A stretch of 64,000 nucleotides of DNA from JAGVSR01 sp963742405 (GCA_963742405.1 CAVUMB010000007.1:372001-436000), one strand, 5' to 3'; counted from the stretch's first letter, positions 18,232-28,530 are shown. The notes: generated by a model not told the origin, from the letters alone. A program made the numbers and translations.

Positions 18232-19059
18232 TTATTCGCCCATCACGTATGGAGGCTGGTGCAGTCCGGCCGGCGAAGTCGTGAAGATTTCGCAGCCCGT
18301 CTCCGTCACGCCGATCGTGTGTTCGAACTGCGCTGAGAGTTCTCGGTCGCGCGTCACCGCCGTCCAGCCGTCGGGCAGCACCTTCACCGCCGGCCGGCCG
18401 AGGTTGATCATCGGCTCGATCGTGAAGAACATGCCGGGCTGCATCAGTACGCCCTCATGTTCTTCCCCGTAGTGGAGAATGTTCGGACGATCGTGGAAAA
18501 CACGGCCAAGACCATGCCCACAGAAATCGCGCACCACGCTGCACCGCTCGGCTTCGGCGAATTCCTGGATTACAGCGCCGATCTTGCCGGTCGAGACGCC
18601 AGGCTTGACCGCCGCCACCCCGCGCATCAGGCACTCGTAGGTCACCTCGATCAGCCGCTCCGCTCGTCGTGAAATTTCACCCACGGCATACATGCGGCTC
18701 GTGTCGCCATGCCATCCATCGACGATCAGCGTCACGTCGATGTTGACGATGTCGCCCTCACGCAGCGGTTTCGGCCCCGGAATGCCGTGGCAAACCACGT
18801 GGTTGATCGACGTGCAGATCCCTTTCGGAAAGCCGCGGTAATTGAGGGGCGCTGGAATGGCATTGTGGTCGTGCGCAAAGGCCATCACGAGCGCATCCAG
18901 GTGGTCGGTCGCGACACCCGGTTTCACATGCGGGGTAATCATGTCGAGCGCGGCGGCGGCCAGTTGCCCTGCCCGCCGCATACCCTCAAATCCTTCAGGA
19001 CCGTGGAGCTTGATGGCGTTATCGCGCTGGGCCGCGCGGGAGACTTCGACATTCGACAT
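18232..19059 (-). CDS. map: type I methionyl aminopeptidase
   Basis: This 275-residue metalloenzyme removes the initiator methionine from new proteins. The expected metal ligands are visible: Asp108 (DIVNIDVT), Asp119 (GWHGDTSRM), His182 (GHGLG), Glu215 (TIEPM) and Glu246 (FEHTIGV), with catalytic His91. Length is normal. It lies directly upstream of radC, a common alphaproteobacterial arrangement. Confidence 0.97.
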   Translation of the reverse strand: MSNVEVSRAAQRDNAIKLHGPEGFEGMRRAGQLAAAALDMITPHVKPGVATDHLDALVMAFAHDHNAIPAPLNYRGFPKGICTSINHVVCHGIPGPKPLREGDIVNIDVTLIVDGWHGDTSRMYAVGEISRRAERLIEVTYECLMRGVAAVKPGVSTGKIGAVIQEFAEAERCSVVRDFCGHGLGRVFHDRPNILHYGEEHEGVLMQPGMFFTIEPMINLGRPAVKVLPDGWTAVTRDRELSAQFEHTIGVTETGCEIFTTSPAGLHQPPYVMGE

Positions 19060-19168
19060 GGATGAAGACGCTCATGATGGGCTGACGGGTGCACATTAGC
19101 CGAAAGGTTTGTTTTAGCCAACGCGCGGCGGGCTTCGATCCGTCGCTCTAGTAGTCCTATAAAGTAAA

Positions 19169-19191
19169 ACGGCGGCCCATCGGACCGCCGT
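19169..19191 (-). terminator. intrinsic terminator of rplS
   Basis: ACGGCGG and CCGCCGT form a stem with a 9-base loop about 30 bp past the rplS stop. In the minus direction it is followed by TTTTACTTTAT, a reasonable T-rich tail. Confidence 0.65.
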
Positions 19192-19223
19192 CATTTTGTT
19201 CCGAACGTCCAGAGGCCAAGAAC

Positions 19224-19919
19224 TTAAGACTGAACTTCGCCTTCGGCCGGAGCTTCGGCAGCCGTCAGCAGCGTACGGGCCTGACCAATCCAGTCCTGCT
19301 TTTCGATGCGGCCGTCGATGCTCAGCGCTGCTTCGACATTCCCGATGTCCTCATCCGAGAAGTTGGCGATCTGCTCGAATTTGTAGAGGTTGATCTGCTT
19401 CAGGCGGGCCGCCAGATTGGCGTCGATGCCGTTGATCTGCGCCAGATCGTCAGCCTCGCCCTTCGGCTTCTTGAACCCCTTCCACGCTGCGTTGAGCTTG
19501 CGCGCCCGAGCATCAGTACGTTCAAAGATGCGGGCTGCCTTGCCGCGCAGACCGCGCAGATAATAAAGCTTGGCGCGCCGAACGCGGCCGCGGCGCAAAA
19601 CCTCGATCTCGGCGATATGCGGCGAGTAGATGGGGAACACGCGCTCCACGCCTTCGCCATACGAAATCTTGCGCACCGTGAAGCTCTCGTTGATGCCCGC
19701 TCCCGCGCGCGCAATCACGATGCCTTCATAAGCCTGAAGACGTTCGACGTTGGCTTTTGCCTGGGCGGCCTTTTTCTTTTTATCTTTAGGATCAACGTCG
19801 GCGGCTTCCACCACCCGCACCATCACCTTGACCGTATCACCCGGCTGAAATTCAGGAACGCCGCGCTTGGCGAGCACGGCATCCATCTGCTCGCGCTCGA
19901 TTTGCTGAATAATGTTCAT
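19224..19919 (-). CDS. rplS: 50S ribosomal protein L19 with C-terminal helix-hairpin-helix extension
   Basis: The N-terminal ~120 residues are canonical L19 (IIQQIEREQMDAVLAKRGVP, FQPGDTVKVMVRV, YEGIVIARAG, GVERVFPIYSP, VRRAKLYYLRGLRGKAARI). The protein has 231 residues, about twice the usual length. The added C-terminus, about residues 155-225, reads DDLAQINGIDANLAARLKQ, LYKFEQIANFSDEDI and GRIEKQDWIGQAR, a helix-hairpin-helix-like domain of the type found at the C-termini of several alphaproteobacterial proteins, including NuoE and L21. There is a lysine-rich insertion (KDKKKKAAQAKA) near residue 50. An unusual insert separates it from trmD, its normal neighbour. Confidence 0.93.
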   Translation of the reverse strand: MNIIQQIEREQMDAVLAKRGVPEFQPGDTVKVMVRVVEAADVDPKDKKKKAAQAKANVERLQAYEGIVIARAGAGINESFTVRKISYGEGVERVFPIYSPHIAEIEVLRRGRVRRAKLYYLRGLRGKAARIFERTDARARKLNAAWKGFKKPKGEADDLAQINGIDANLAARLKQINLYKFEQIANFSDEDIGNVEAALSIDGRIEKQDWIGQARTLLTAAEAPAEGEVQS

Positions 19920-20090
19920 TTTCGCACCTTTTTGTTATTTTTTATCAATGCAGAGGAGCGTCGCCGCCCGCCGAAATGACGGGGGAGGTGGCTCGTGCGG
20001 CCCTTAAGGGCACCCTTAATCGGGAAATTCGTTGGGCGCGTGATACCGGAAAGCCCCAAAGTTGTCGAGGGGGTGTTTCCACCCGCCGCA

Positions 20091-21203
20091 CTACGGGACG
20101 GAGCCCTCCGCGGGCGGGGCCGGGATGGCCTCCGGTGCCATTCCCAGGCCCTTCAAGGTTGTAAAGCGGGGATCGTCTCTGAATTTGGGCTCGAGACCGC
20201 CAGTGGCGGTATCCTTGGGGTCAGGAGCAAAAAACGTCGGCGCGGGCAAGGCAACGAGGGGCGCGGGCGGTTTCAAAGGTTTCGCGCCGGCTGGTCCTGG
20301 CAGCGGGTCACCGGGATAAACGGGCGCGGACTTGACCACTGCCGGCTTCACAGCCCGACTTGCTGCGGGCTTTCCGCCTTTCACCGGCAGCTGCGAAGCT
20401 TTAACCGGCCGGACTTTCGCCTTGCTAGCCGAAGGCCGGTTGCCGTTCCGAATGGCCTTCGTCTCTGCCGGCCGCTCGCGAATTTCTAGCGTCAGCGACG
20501 TGATCTTGAGGCCGGCCCGTGTTCTCAGATCTAGTCGCGTCCGCAGAACGGCTGCGCGTTCGCGCGGCAGCTCGATTACGAGATTGTCGAGTTCCCCGAA
20601 AGCTACAGCCCAATCTGGGCTCGCCGTTCCGGACGGCAACAATTTAGTTCCCGCCGACAGCCGGCTCTGCGTCGGTAGACCGCTGACAATAAGCGAGCCC
20701 AAGGGATCGAAGTTCGGGTCAGCCATCAGCGCATGTTGCTCGACCAAGCCGGTGGCTGAGACACTGGGTACGGTCGGTTCGACCCGTAACGGCGTCGGCT
20801 CGACCTGTAACTCGGTTGGTCCGGAACGGGTCTCGGCCGGCGTCTCCGCAGGCATCGCCGGTACAAGTCGTTCGCGCGCCGTTGCGCTGACGAGTTGAAA
20901 CGGCCCGCCGGGCGGCAAACCATCGGCGGAGAGATGGCCAGCAGGGCCCAAATCTACTTCGCCGGTCTCGATGGCCGGTCGGGAGGAAAAAACAAACCAA
21001 GCGCTGAGCGCGATAAGCACTCCCCAAAGCAAGGCCAATTCCAGGTCGTAGACAAGGCTCGTGATGAAACGGCGCCATGGACCGTCGTTGGCATGACCGC
21101 TTCCAGGTAGCGGCTGGGGTTCGCTAGCGTAGCCGTCGTGTACGTGGTCGACCGCTGGTTTTCCGCGCGCGAACAAGCCGGTCAGTCGTTTCGGCCGGGG
21201 CAT
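20091..21203 (-). CDS. hypothetical single-pass membrane protein, proline-rich
   Basis: This 370-residue protein has a basic cytoplasmic N-terminus, one membrane segment (LELALLWGVLIALSAWFVF, about 55-73) and a long outer part rich in Pro, Ala, Thr and Glu. In the middle a beta-like segment, SLIVSGLPTQSRLSAG followed by DWAVAFGELDNLVIELP, resembles GLP-x-LSAG repeats of some exported Hyphomicrobiales proteins. The C-terminus is Lys/Pro-rich. I cannot assign a function. It sits between trmD and rplS, which are normally adjacent, with a 170-bp gap to rplS. Confidence 0.7.
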   Translation of the reverse strand: MPRPKRLTGLFARGKPAVDHVHDGYASEPQPLPGSGHANDGPWRRFITSLVYDLELALLWGVLIALSAWFVFSSRPAIETGEVDLGPAGHLSADGLPPGGPFQLVSATARERLVPAMPAETPAETRSGPTELQVEPTPLRVEPTVPSVSATGLVEQHALMADPNFDPLGSLIVSGLPTQSRLSAGTKLLPSGTASPDWAVAFGELDNLVIELPRERAAVLRTRLDLRTRAGLKITSLTLEIRERPAETKAIRNGNRPSASKAKVRPVKASQLPVKGGKPAASRAVKPAVVKSAPVYPGDPLPGPAGAKPLKPPAPLVALPAPTFFAPDPKDTATGGLEPKFRDDPRFTTLKGLGMAPEAIPAPPAEGSVP

Positions 21204-21648
21204 TGGTGTGACCTCGAAAGAGCAAACCGTGAACCGGATCCACGAGGATGAACTATGTGGTGATGAGGCCGCCGCGATTTTTTTTCAAACTCGAATTGAT
21301 TTATTAAAAGGTAGACCGCTGAAACGGTAAAGAACGCGGTAACGAATGCCATTTATTGACGCGCCGTTAAGACGAAGCGTCGACGGACCAAGCCGTCAAA
21401 TTTTGTAAAAAAGTTGAGTAATTTTAGATGCTTAGATGCTTGTAAAGGCGCAGACAAATATTCCGCCTAATTCTCATTTAGGTGTTTTGTGAATTATTGC
21501 CGTTGAATTGGGATCAATCATTCAAAAATTAAAATCAGCGAACAAATGCTCAGCGTGAAAGAATTCAGTTTGTATGAAATTAAGTCGGCATTAACTGCTT
21601 ATTAACCAGTTTTTTACAACATAAAGCCAATTCACGTTGGGGGTCACG
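21204..21648. other. AT-rich intergenic region
   Basis: This 445-bp stretch is markedly more AT-rich than the rest of the window. It holds the upstream region of the 370-residue membrane protein gene (minus) and, at its right end, the TTAA array in front of a 49-codon gene (plus). A short direct repeat TTAGATGCT/TTAGATGCT lies at 21424-21441. I see no RNA gene. Confidence 0.5.
21580..21606 (+). promoter_or_regulatory. three phased TTAA boxes, candidate CtrA-binding array
   Basis: TTAA occurs at 21580-21583, 21591-21594 and 21602-21605, each separated by exactly 7 bases, and the last is followed by C. Adjacent pairs each match TTAA-N7-TTAA(C), the known binding consensus of CtrA in alphaproteobacteria. 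The array ends 43 bp before the ATG at 21649, a suitable distance for a site overlapping the -35 region of a promoter. Confidence 0.65.
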
Positions 21649-21798
21649 ATGATTCGGCAGCTGTACGAACTGGAAGATTGGCTGTTTTATCGATCGCGGA
21701 CCTGCGATCCGTTCGCCGCCCGCCTGATCGAGAGCTTGTCGCTGCGCATTGGGGAATGGGCCGACAAGCTGCAGACCGGGCGAGAAAGTCTAGGCTGA
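21649..21798 (+). CDS. 49-residue hypothetical protein behind a CtrA-type promoter
   Basis: An ATG at 21649 opens a 49-codon frame ending in TGA at 21796-21798. A purine-rich GGGGG sits about five bases upstream. The peptide starts MIRQLYELEDWLFYRSRT and continues CDPFAARLIESLSLRIGE, predicted mainly helical with two Trp and no signal peptide or membrane span. Codons follow the GC-rich pattern of the genome although the upstream DNA is AT-rich, which supports coding. It ends 10 bp before the convergent trmD stop. I know no family for it. Control by CtrA is inferred from the TTAA array. Confidence 0.55.
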   Translation: MIRQLYELEDWLFYRSRTCDPFAARLIESLSLRIGEWADKLQTGRESLG

Positions 21799-21808
21799 CC
21801 GGTTGGCA

Positions 21809-22528
21809 TTAGCGTTTGGTTCCTCGCAACTCCGGCCGCCGCTCAGCCGTGATCCGCTCCGCTTCTGCCCGCCTCCACGTTTCGATGGCCTGGTGATCGC
21901 CCGACAAGAGAATGTCGGGGATGCGACGGCCTTCCCACTCACGTGGGCGGGTGTATTGAGGATACTCCAACAGCCCGTTCTCGAAACTTTCGCGGGCCAG
22001 GCTTTCCGGCGCACCGATGACGCCTGGTAAGAGCCGAACGCAGGCATCGATCACGACCATGGCGGCCAGTTCTCCGCCCGATAGCACGTAGTCGCCGATT
22101 GAAACCTCGGTGAGGCCGCGCGCGGCGATCACGCGTTCGTCGATGCCCTCGAACCGCCCCGCCAGCAAGACCACTCCGGGCCCCGCCGCTAGCGACCGGG
22201 CCATCGCCTGATCGAATGGGCGACCGCGTGGCGACAGATAGATCAGGGGGCTTTCGGAATTGCCTGCGCGCGCCGCATCGATGGCCGGCCCCAAGACATC
22301 CGCCCTGAGCACCATCCCGGCGCCGCCACCCGCAGGTGTATCGTCGACCTGACGGTGGCGTCCCAGGCCAAACTCCCGAATCTGGTGCGTCGTCAGTGAC
22401 CACAGCCCGGCGTCAAGCGCTTGTCCCACCAGCGACACATGAAGCGGGCCTGGAAACATATCCGCAAAGAGCGTCAGCACACTCGCTCGCCACGCTGTCC
22501 GCCCATCGCTTGTCGGAATGTGCGCCAT
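21809..22528 (-). CDS. trmD: tRNA (guanine-37-N1)-methyltransferase
   Basis: The 239-residue enzyme methylates G37 of tRNAs next to the anticodon. The start is ATG at 22528 (MAHIPTSDGR), since the frame upstream overlaps the DUF1330 gene. Motifs include LTLFADMFPG, GGGAGMVLRADV, YLSPRGRPFDQ and the trefoil-knot segment IGDYVLSGGELA. Its start is 8 bp after the DUF1330 stop. The usual partners rpsP and rimM are absent, and rplS is about 1.9 kb away, so the common rpsP-rimM-trmD-rplS operon is broken up here. Confidence 0.95.
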   Translation of the reverse strand: MAHIPTSDGRTAWRASVLTLFADMFPGPLHVSLVGQALDAGLWSLTTHQIREFGLGRHRQVDDTPAGGGAGMVLRADVLGPAIDAARAGNSESPLIYLSPRGRPFDQAMARSLAAGPGVVLLAGRFEGIDERVIAARGLTEVSIGDYVLSGGELAAMVVIDACVRLLPGVIGAPESLARESFENGLLEYPQYTRPREWEGRRIPDILLSGDHQAIETWRRAEAERITAERRPELRGTKR

Positions 22529-22536
22529 CAAGCGGC

Positions 22537-22824
22537 TCAGACGCCTTCGACAATGGTGATGTCGATCGAGCCTGCACCCTGGCGCAGCGCTTTCGCTTCC
22601 GCATATTCGGGGCTTGTTGCATAACCGATTGCGTGCTCGTAGCTCGGAAATTCCAGGACGACGTTGCGCGCGACGCCGTTGCCCTCGACGATCTGGCATT
22701 TGCCTCCGCGGACGATCGGCTTACCCTCGAACTTGTCGAGCGCAATTTTCGACTTGGCGACGTACTGGCCCCATTTTTCCGTATCCGTCACAGTCGCGTG
22801 CGCGATCACATATCCCTTCGGCAT
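22537..22824 (-). CDS. DUF1330 domain-containing protein
   Basis: From ATG 22824 the product has 95 residues (MPKGYVIAHATVTD...), the normal size for a DUF1330 protein, a small ferredoxin-like alpha/beta fold. Conserved features are the N-terminal GYVIAHATV strand, the central GGKCQIVEG and the PSYEHAIGYATSPEY region. The biochemical function is unknown. It lies between pyrF and trmD on the same strand. Confidence 0.88.
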   Translation of the reverse strand: MPKGYVIAHATVTDTEKWGQYVAKSKIALDKFEGKPIVRGGKCQIVEGNGVARNVVLEFPSYEHAIGYATSPEYAEAKALRQGAGSIDITIVEGV

Positions 22825-22928
22825 TCGTGGCCTACCCTCTTGCTGTAAATTGATAGTGGTCAAGGCTTAAGCCGGGCGCGCCGCGGCCGCAAGCGAGCCG
22901 GACGTCCGCAGCGGTAGCTCTTGGCCCG

Positions 22929-23630
22929 TTAGGCTTGGCGGATATGGTTGTGAAAGGTCAGGGCCGCCTGGACTGGATCATCGGCCTGCGTGATCGGCCG
23001 CCCGACGACGATGTGATTGGCGCCCGCACCGATGGCATGTTCCGGGGTCATGACCCGTTCCTGATCGTCGGTCGTGCCACCGGCGAGCCGAATGCCGGGC
23101 GTAACGATGAGAAAATCCGGTCCGGTCGCCGCGCGAATAGCTGCGGCTTCCTGCCCCGACGCGATGACGCCGTCAAAGCCGGACTCATGAGCAAGTCGCG
23201 CGCGATGCAGTACGAGGTCGGAGGCGCTGAACCGGCTGCCCTGCTGTTTGAGATCGTCTTCTGTCAGGTTGGTCATCACGGTCACGGCGAGCAATTTCAG
23301 ATGGCTGGACCCCCGACCCGCCACGGCGGCGCGCAGGGTCTTCAGGTCATGCCCATGGACGGTCAGGAAATCGACGCCGAGTTCTCGGGCATTCAAAACG
23401 GCGCGCTCGACCGTGTTGCCGATGTCGAGCAGCTTCATGTCGAGAAACACGCGCTTGCCCTGTGCCTTCAGACTCTCGGCTAACTCGAGCCCGCCCGCAA
23501 ACAGCAGCTCAAGACCCACTTTATAAAACGAGACCGCATCATCCAGTTTGGCGACGAGCCGCTGCGCTTCCTCGACAGTCGGCATGTCGAGTGCAACAAT
23601 CAGTCGATCTTTGATACGGTGAGGACTCAT
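22929..23630 (-). CDS. pyrF: orotidine 5'-phosphate decarboxylase
   Basis: This 233-residue TIM-barrel enzyme makes UMP in the last step of pyrimidine synthesis. The start at ATG 23630 gives MSPHRIKDRLIVALD, which fits the family. The catalytic array DMKLLDIGNT and the phosphate-binding VTPGIRLAGG and IVVGRPIT segments are present. The next upstream gene is an FMN reductase 72 bp away. Confidence 0.96.
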   Translation of the reverse strand: MSPHRIKDRLIVALDMPTVEEAQRLVAKLDDAVSFYKVGLELLFAGGLELAESLKAQGKRVFLDMKLLDIGNTVERAVLNARELGVDFLTVHGHDLKTLRAAVAGRGSSHLKLLAVTVMTNLTEDDLKQQGSRFSASDLVLHRARLAHESGFDGVIASGQEAAAIRAATGPDFLIVTPGIRLAGGTTDDQERVMTPEHAIGAGANHIVVGRPITQADDPVQAALTFHNHIRQA

Positions 23631-23702
23631 AAAAAGGTTCCAGCATCCAGGGCGGGCGGGATGCGGTTGCCAGCTGCCGCCTACCGGCCGCCGGAGCACG
23701 CG

Positions 23703-24299
23703 CTATCCATGCAGCACATGGGCGGCACGGGCAAGCTTCTGGATCAAGCCTTTGAACTGTTCCTGACTGTCTTTGTTCTTCAAGTGCCCATGTTCGTCGT
23801 AGGCGTCCATCGCCCGCGGCACGGCGAACTGCTCCGGCAGAACGAGAGCGCTAAGACCAAGTTCCAGAACTGTTCGCACGGTGTTCAGCCCGCGCAACCC
23901 ACCCATGCCGCCGGGCGATGAAGAGCCCAGGCCGAAGACGCGCGTCTTGAACACGGCGAGAGGCTCTTCGCCCTCATTGCGGATGCGGCTGATCCAATCG
24001 AGCGTGTTCTTCAACAGCGGTGTGATTGATGCGTTGTATTCAGGACAGGCAATAAAGATGCCCGTATGCACGCGCATCAGAGCTTCAAACTTCTGCGCGT
24101 TATCCGGAACGCCGCCGCTGTTCTGCAGGTCCTGATCATAAAGCGGTAGCGGATAGTCGCCGAGATCGGCGAATGTCGCCGCGATGCCGTTGGCTTCCGC
24201 AATCGTTGCCCCCAACTTCGCCAGCCGCATGTTGTGAGAGCCGCTCCGCGCTGACCCTGCAAAAAACAGAAGTCGAGGAGCGTTGGGCGTCGTGGACAT
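23703..24299 (-). CDS. NADPH-dependent FMN reductase
   Basis: The 198-residue flavodoxin-like protein starts at ATG 24299, preceded by GGAAGGAAAG. The phosphate-binding loop GSARSGSHNMRLA is near the N-terminus, CPEYNASITPLLKNTLDW marks the flavin-reductase family, and SSPGGMGGLRGL follows. It probably reduces FMN or quinones with NADPH. It lies 80 bp downstream of dnaJ on the same strand. Confidence 0.92.
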   Translation of the reverse strand: MSTTPNAPRLLFFAGSARSGSHNMRLAKLGATIAEANGIAATFADLGDYPLPLYDQDLQNSGGVPDNAQKFEALMRVHTGIFIACPEYNASITPLLKNTLDWISRIRNEGEEPLAVFKTRVFGLGSSSPGGMGGLRGLNTVRTVLELGLSALVLPEQFAVPRAMDAYDEHGHLKNKDSQEQFKGLIQKLARAAHVLHG

Positions 24300-24379
24300 A
24301 CAAACTTTCCTTCCAGATTGCAGAGAGGTTTGATCACCCGGACAAGCGCGCCGGTTCCGGACGCCGGGAGGCACACCGC

Positions 24380-25534
24380 TCAGCTGTCGCCGCCAAACAA
24401 ATCCTTCATGCGCGCGAAGAACCCGGTGCTTTCCGGACTTGTTTCCTTGCGCGAGAGTTTTTCAAATTCCTCGAGAAGTTCGCGCTGCTTGCGCGTTAGG
24501 TTCTTGGGCGTCTCGACATCGACCTGAATGTAAAGATCACCCGCTGTTGTCGATCGCAGCACCGGCATCCCCTTGCCCTTGAGACGGAATTGCTTGCCGG
24601 TCTCGGTGCCGTCCGGAACCTTGACCCGGCTCACCGTACCGTCGAGTGTTGGAACCTCGATCTGTCCACCAAGAGCAGCCGTCGTCATCGAGATCGGCAC
24701 GCGGCAAAACACATCCGCCCCGTCGCGCTGGAAGTATTCGTGCGCCTGAATTGACAGAAAAATATACAGATCGCCGGCCGGTCCCCCACGTAACCCCGCC
24801 TCGCCTTCGCCGCTAAGGCGGATGCGCGTGCCGTCCTCGACACCGGCTGGAATGTTCACAGACAGCGTGCGCTCCTTGACCATCCGCCCGGCGCCATTGC
24901 ACGCGCTGCAAGGGTCCGCGATCGTCTCACCACGGCCTTGGCACGTCGGACACGTCCGCTCGATCGTGAAGAACCCCTGGCTGGCGCGCACTTTGCCCAT
25001 CCCGCCGCACGTGGCGCAGGTCGCAGGTTTCGTGCCGGCCTTGGCGCCTGAGCCGGCGCACGTCTCGCAAGTGACGCTGGTCGGCACGCGAACTTGCGCA
25101 GTTTTGCCGGCAAACGCATCGTTGAGGGTGATTTCCATATTATAGCGAAGGTCGGCACCGCGCTCGCGACCCGAACGGCGCTGCTGGCCGCCCGCACCGC
25201 GGCGGCCACCCATGAATTCGCCGAACAGATCGTCGAAAATATCTGACATCGAGGATGCAAAGTCTGGCCCGAAGCCCGCACCACCCGCGCCCCGCCCGCC
25301 CATGCCTCCCTCAAACGCCGCATGCCCGAAGCGATCGTAGGCCGCGCGCTTCTGAGGGTCCTTCAAGACCTCATAGGCCTCGTTCAATTCTTTGAATTTC
25401 TGCTCAGCGTCTTTGTCGCCGGGATTTCGATCTGGGTGATGATCCTTGGCCAGCTTGCGAAAAGCGGACTTCAGATCCTGCTCGCTGGCGTTCCGCTCTA
25501 CCGCGAGGATTTCGTAGTAATCGCGCTTGGCCAT
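24380..25534 (-). CDS. dnaJ: chaperone DnaJ
   Basis: This 384-residue type I J-protein stimulates DnaK ATPase and delivers substrates. The J domain (MAKRDYYEILAVERNASE, with HPD in DHHPDRNPG) is followed by a Gly/Phe-rich stretch (about 74-130) and four CxxCxGxG zinc motifs (CETCAGSG, CATCGGMG, CPTCQGRG, CSACNGAG), then the C-terminal substrate domains. The gene lies 169 bp downstream of dnaK on the same strand; a GC hairpin between them may reduce readthrough. Confidence 0.97.
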   Translation of the reverse strand: MAKRDYYEILAVERNASEQDLKSAFRKLAKDHHPDRNPGDKDAEQKFKELNEAYEVLKDPQKRAAYDRFGHAAFEGGMGGRGAGGAGFGPDFASSMSDIFDDLFGEFMGGRRGAGGQQRRSGRERGADLRYNMEITLNDAFAGKTAQVRVPTSVTCETCAGSGAKAGTKPATCATCGGMGKVRASQGFFTIERTCPTCQGRGETIADPCSACNGAGRMVKERTLSVNIPAGVEDGTRIRLSGEGEAGLRGGPAGDLYIFLSIQAHEYFQRDGADVFCRVPISMTTAALGGQIEVPTLDGTVSRVKVPDGTETGKQFRLKGKGMPVLRSTTAGDLYIQVDVETPKNLTRKQRELLEEFEKLSRKETSPESTGFFARMKDLFGGDS

Positions 25535-25664
25535 GGTGGGCGTTCTATCCGAGGCGGGCTATGTGCCGTAGAGGCTGCTGTCGCATCCTGCCTAGCATGA
25601 CGTCCGAATGGAGCCTGCCGTCACGTCGCCGCAACGGCGGGTGTACTGGGAGGCCGCAATGAAG

Positions 25665-25695
25665 CCCGCCCTGCCGCGAAGTGCGGCGGGGCGGG
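25665..25695 (-). terminator. GC-rich hairpin between dnaK and dnaJ
   Basis: CCCGCCCTGCCGC and GCGGCGGGGCGGG can form a 13-bp stem with one G-U pair and a GAAGT loop, 8 bp past the dnaK stop. The following minus-strand sequence is only weakly T-rich, so it may attenuate rather than end transcription into dnaJ, or protect the dnaK message. Confidence 0.45.
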
Positions 25696-25703
25696 AAAAC
25701 AAA

Positions 25704-27633
<1,930 letters not shown>

Positions 27634-27764
27634 GGTGAACTTCCTTTTGTGTTGTGGCGGACCGCCAGGACCCAAGTCATGGCATCCGATACCGCCCCGT
27701 GCCCGTTTGAGAGGGCCGGAGCCGCTGCGGTCCCCAGGGAGTTATTGAAACGTCGTGATGATCT

Positions 27765-27792
27765 ATATAGGGCGCTTTTAGAGGGGTGCAAC
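27765..27792 (-). promoter_or_regulatory. candidate RpoH (sigma-32) promoter of dnaK
   Basis: On the minus strand GTTG (27789-27792) is followed after 17 bases by CCTATAT (27765-27771). This is close to the alphaproteobacterial heat-shock pattern CTTG-N17-CYTATNT, with one mismatch in the -35 element. It lies about 130 bp upstream of the dnaK start. Confidence 0.5.
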
Positions 27793-27843
27793 GGGAGTGG
27801 ATCACGCCGCCGTGACTAAAATCTGTCGTAGCCAGGATGCCGC

Positions 27844-28530
27844 ATGCGAAAGCCAGCCATGACTGCACCACCCGATAAAAAGAAGCCAGCCTCAAAAACT
27901 TCGCAACAGGCGCTAATTACAATTCCGGCCGGCTTTCGCGTCTTGTCCGGGGCTCTTTCGGCGGCCGCGCAAAAGGCCCTGTTGACCGATATTGAGAATA
28001 TTATTCTGGCAGCACCACTCTTCCAGCCCACCATGCCGCGCACGGGCAAGCCGTTCTCGGTCATGATGACCAACTGTGGCCAGCTCGGTTGGGTCTCCGA
28101 CAAGTTGGGTGGCTATCGCTATCAGCCCACCCATCTCATAACCGGAAGCACTTGGCCGCCTATGCCGCAGATTCTGCTCGATCTCTGGACCGATCTAGCC
28201 GGCTGCGAGGGGCCACCAGAAGCTTGTCTGATCAACTATTACCCGGCTGGGGCTAAGATGGGTTCTCACCAGGATCGCGACGAGAACGAACCGCGCGCCC
28301 CAGTGTTGTCGGTGTCGCTTGGCGACGATGCAGTGTTCCACGTTGGCGGTCTTAAGCGGGCCGACCCCAAGGTGCGCGTGACATTACGCTCGGGCGACGT
28401 CTGCCTCCTCGGCGGCCCCGCCCGCTTTGCGTTCCACGGGATCGACCGCGTTCTGCCCGGCACCTCGGATCTCGTTCCGGGCGGCGGCCGTCTCAACCTG
28501 ACGCTTCGCCGCGTGACGCGCTTCGACTGA
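27844..28530 (+). CDS. alkB: AlkB-type alkylated DNA repair dioxygenase
   Basis: This 228-residue Fe(II)/2-oxoglutarate dioxygenase oxidatively removes alkyl groups from N1-methyladenine and N3-methylcytosine. The iron ligands are His142 and Asp144 (SHQDRDE) and His198 (FHGIDRV); Arg216 and Arg222 in RLNLTLRR bind 2-oxoglutarate. CLINYYPAGAKMG precedes the HxD motif as in bacterial AlkB. An ATG five codons in (27859) is an alternative start. It is divergent from dnaK and overlaps the convergent transporter gene by 38 bp at its 3' end. Confidence 0.94.
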   Translation: MRKPAMTAPPDKKKPASKTSQQALITIPAGFRVLSGALSAAAQKALLTDIENIILAAPLFQPTMPRTGKPFSVMMTNCGQLGWVSDKLGGYRYQPTHLITGSTWPPMPQILLDLWTDLAGCEGPPEACLINYYPAGAKMGSHQDRDENEPRAPVLSVSLGDDAVFHVGGLKRADPKVRVTLRSGDVCLLGGPARFAFHGIDRVLPGTSDLVPGGGRLNLTLRRVTRFD

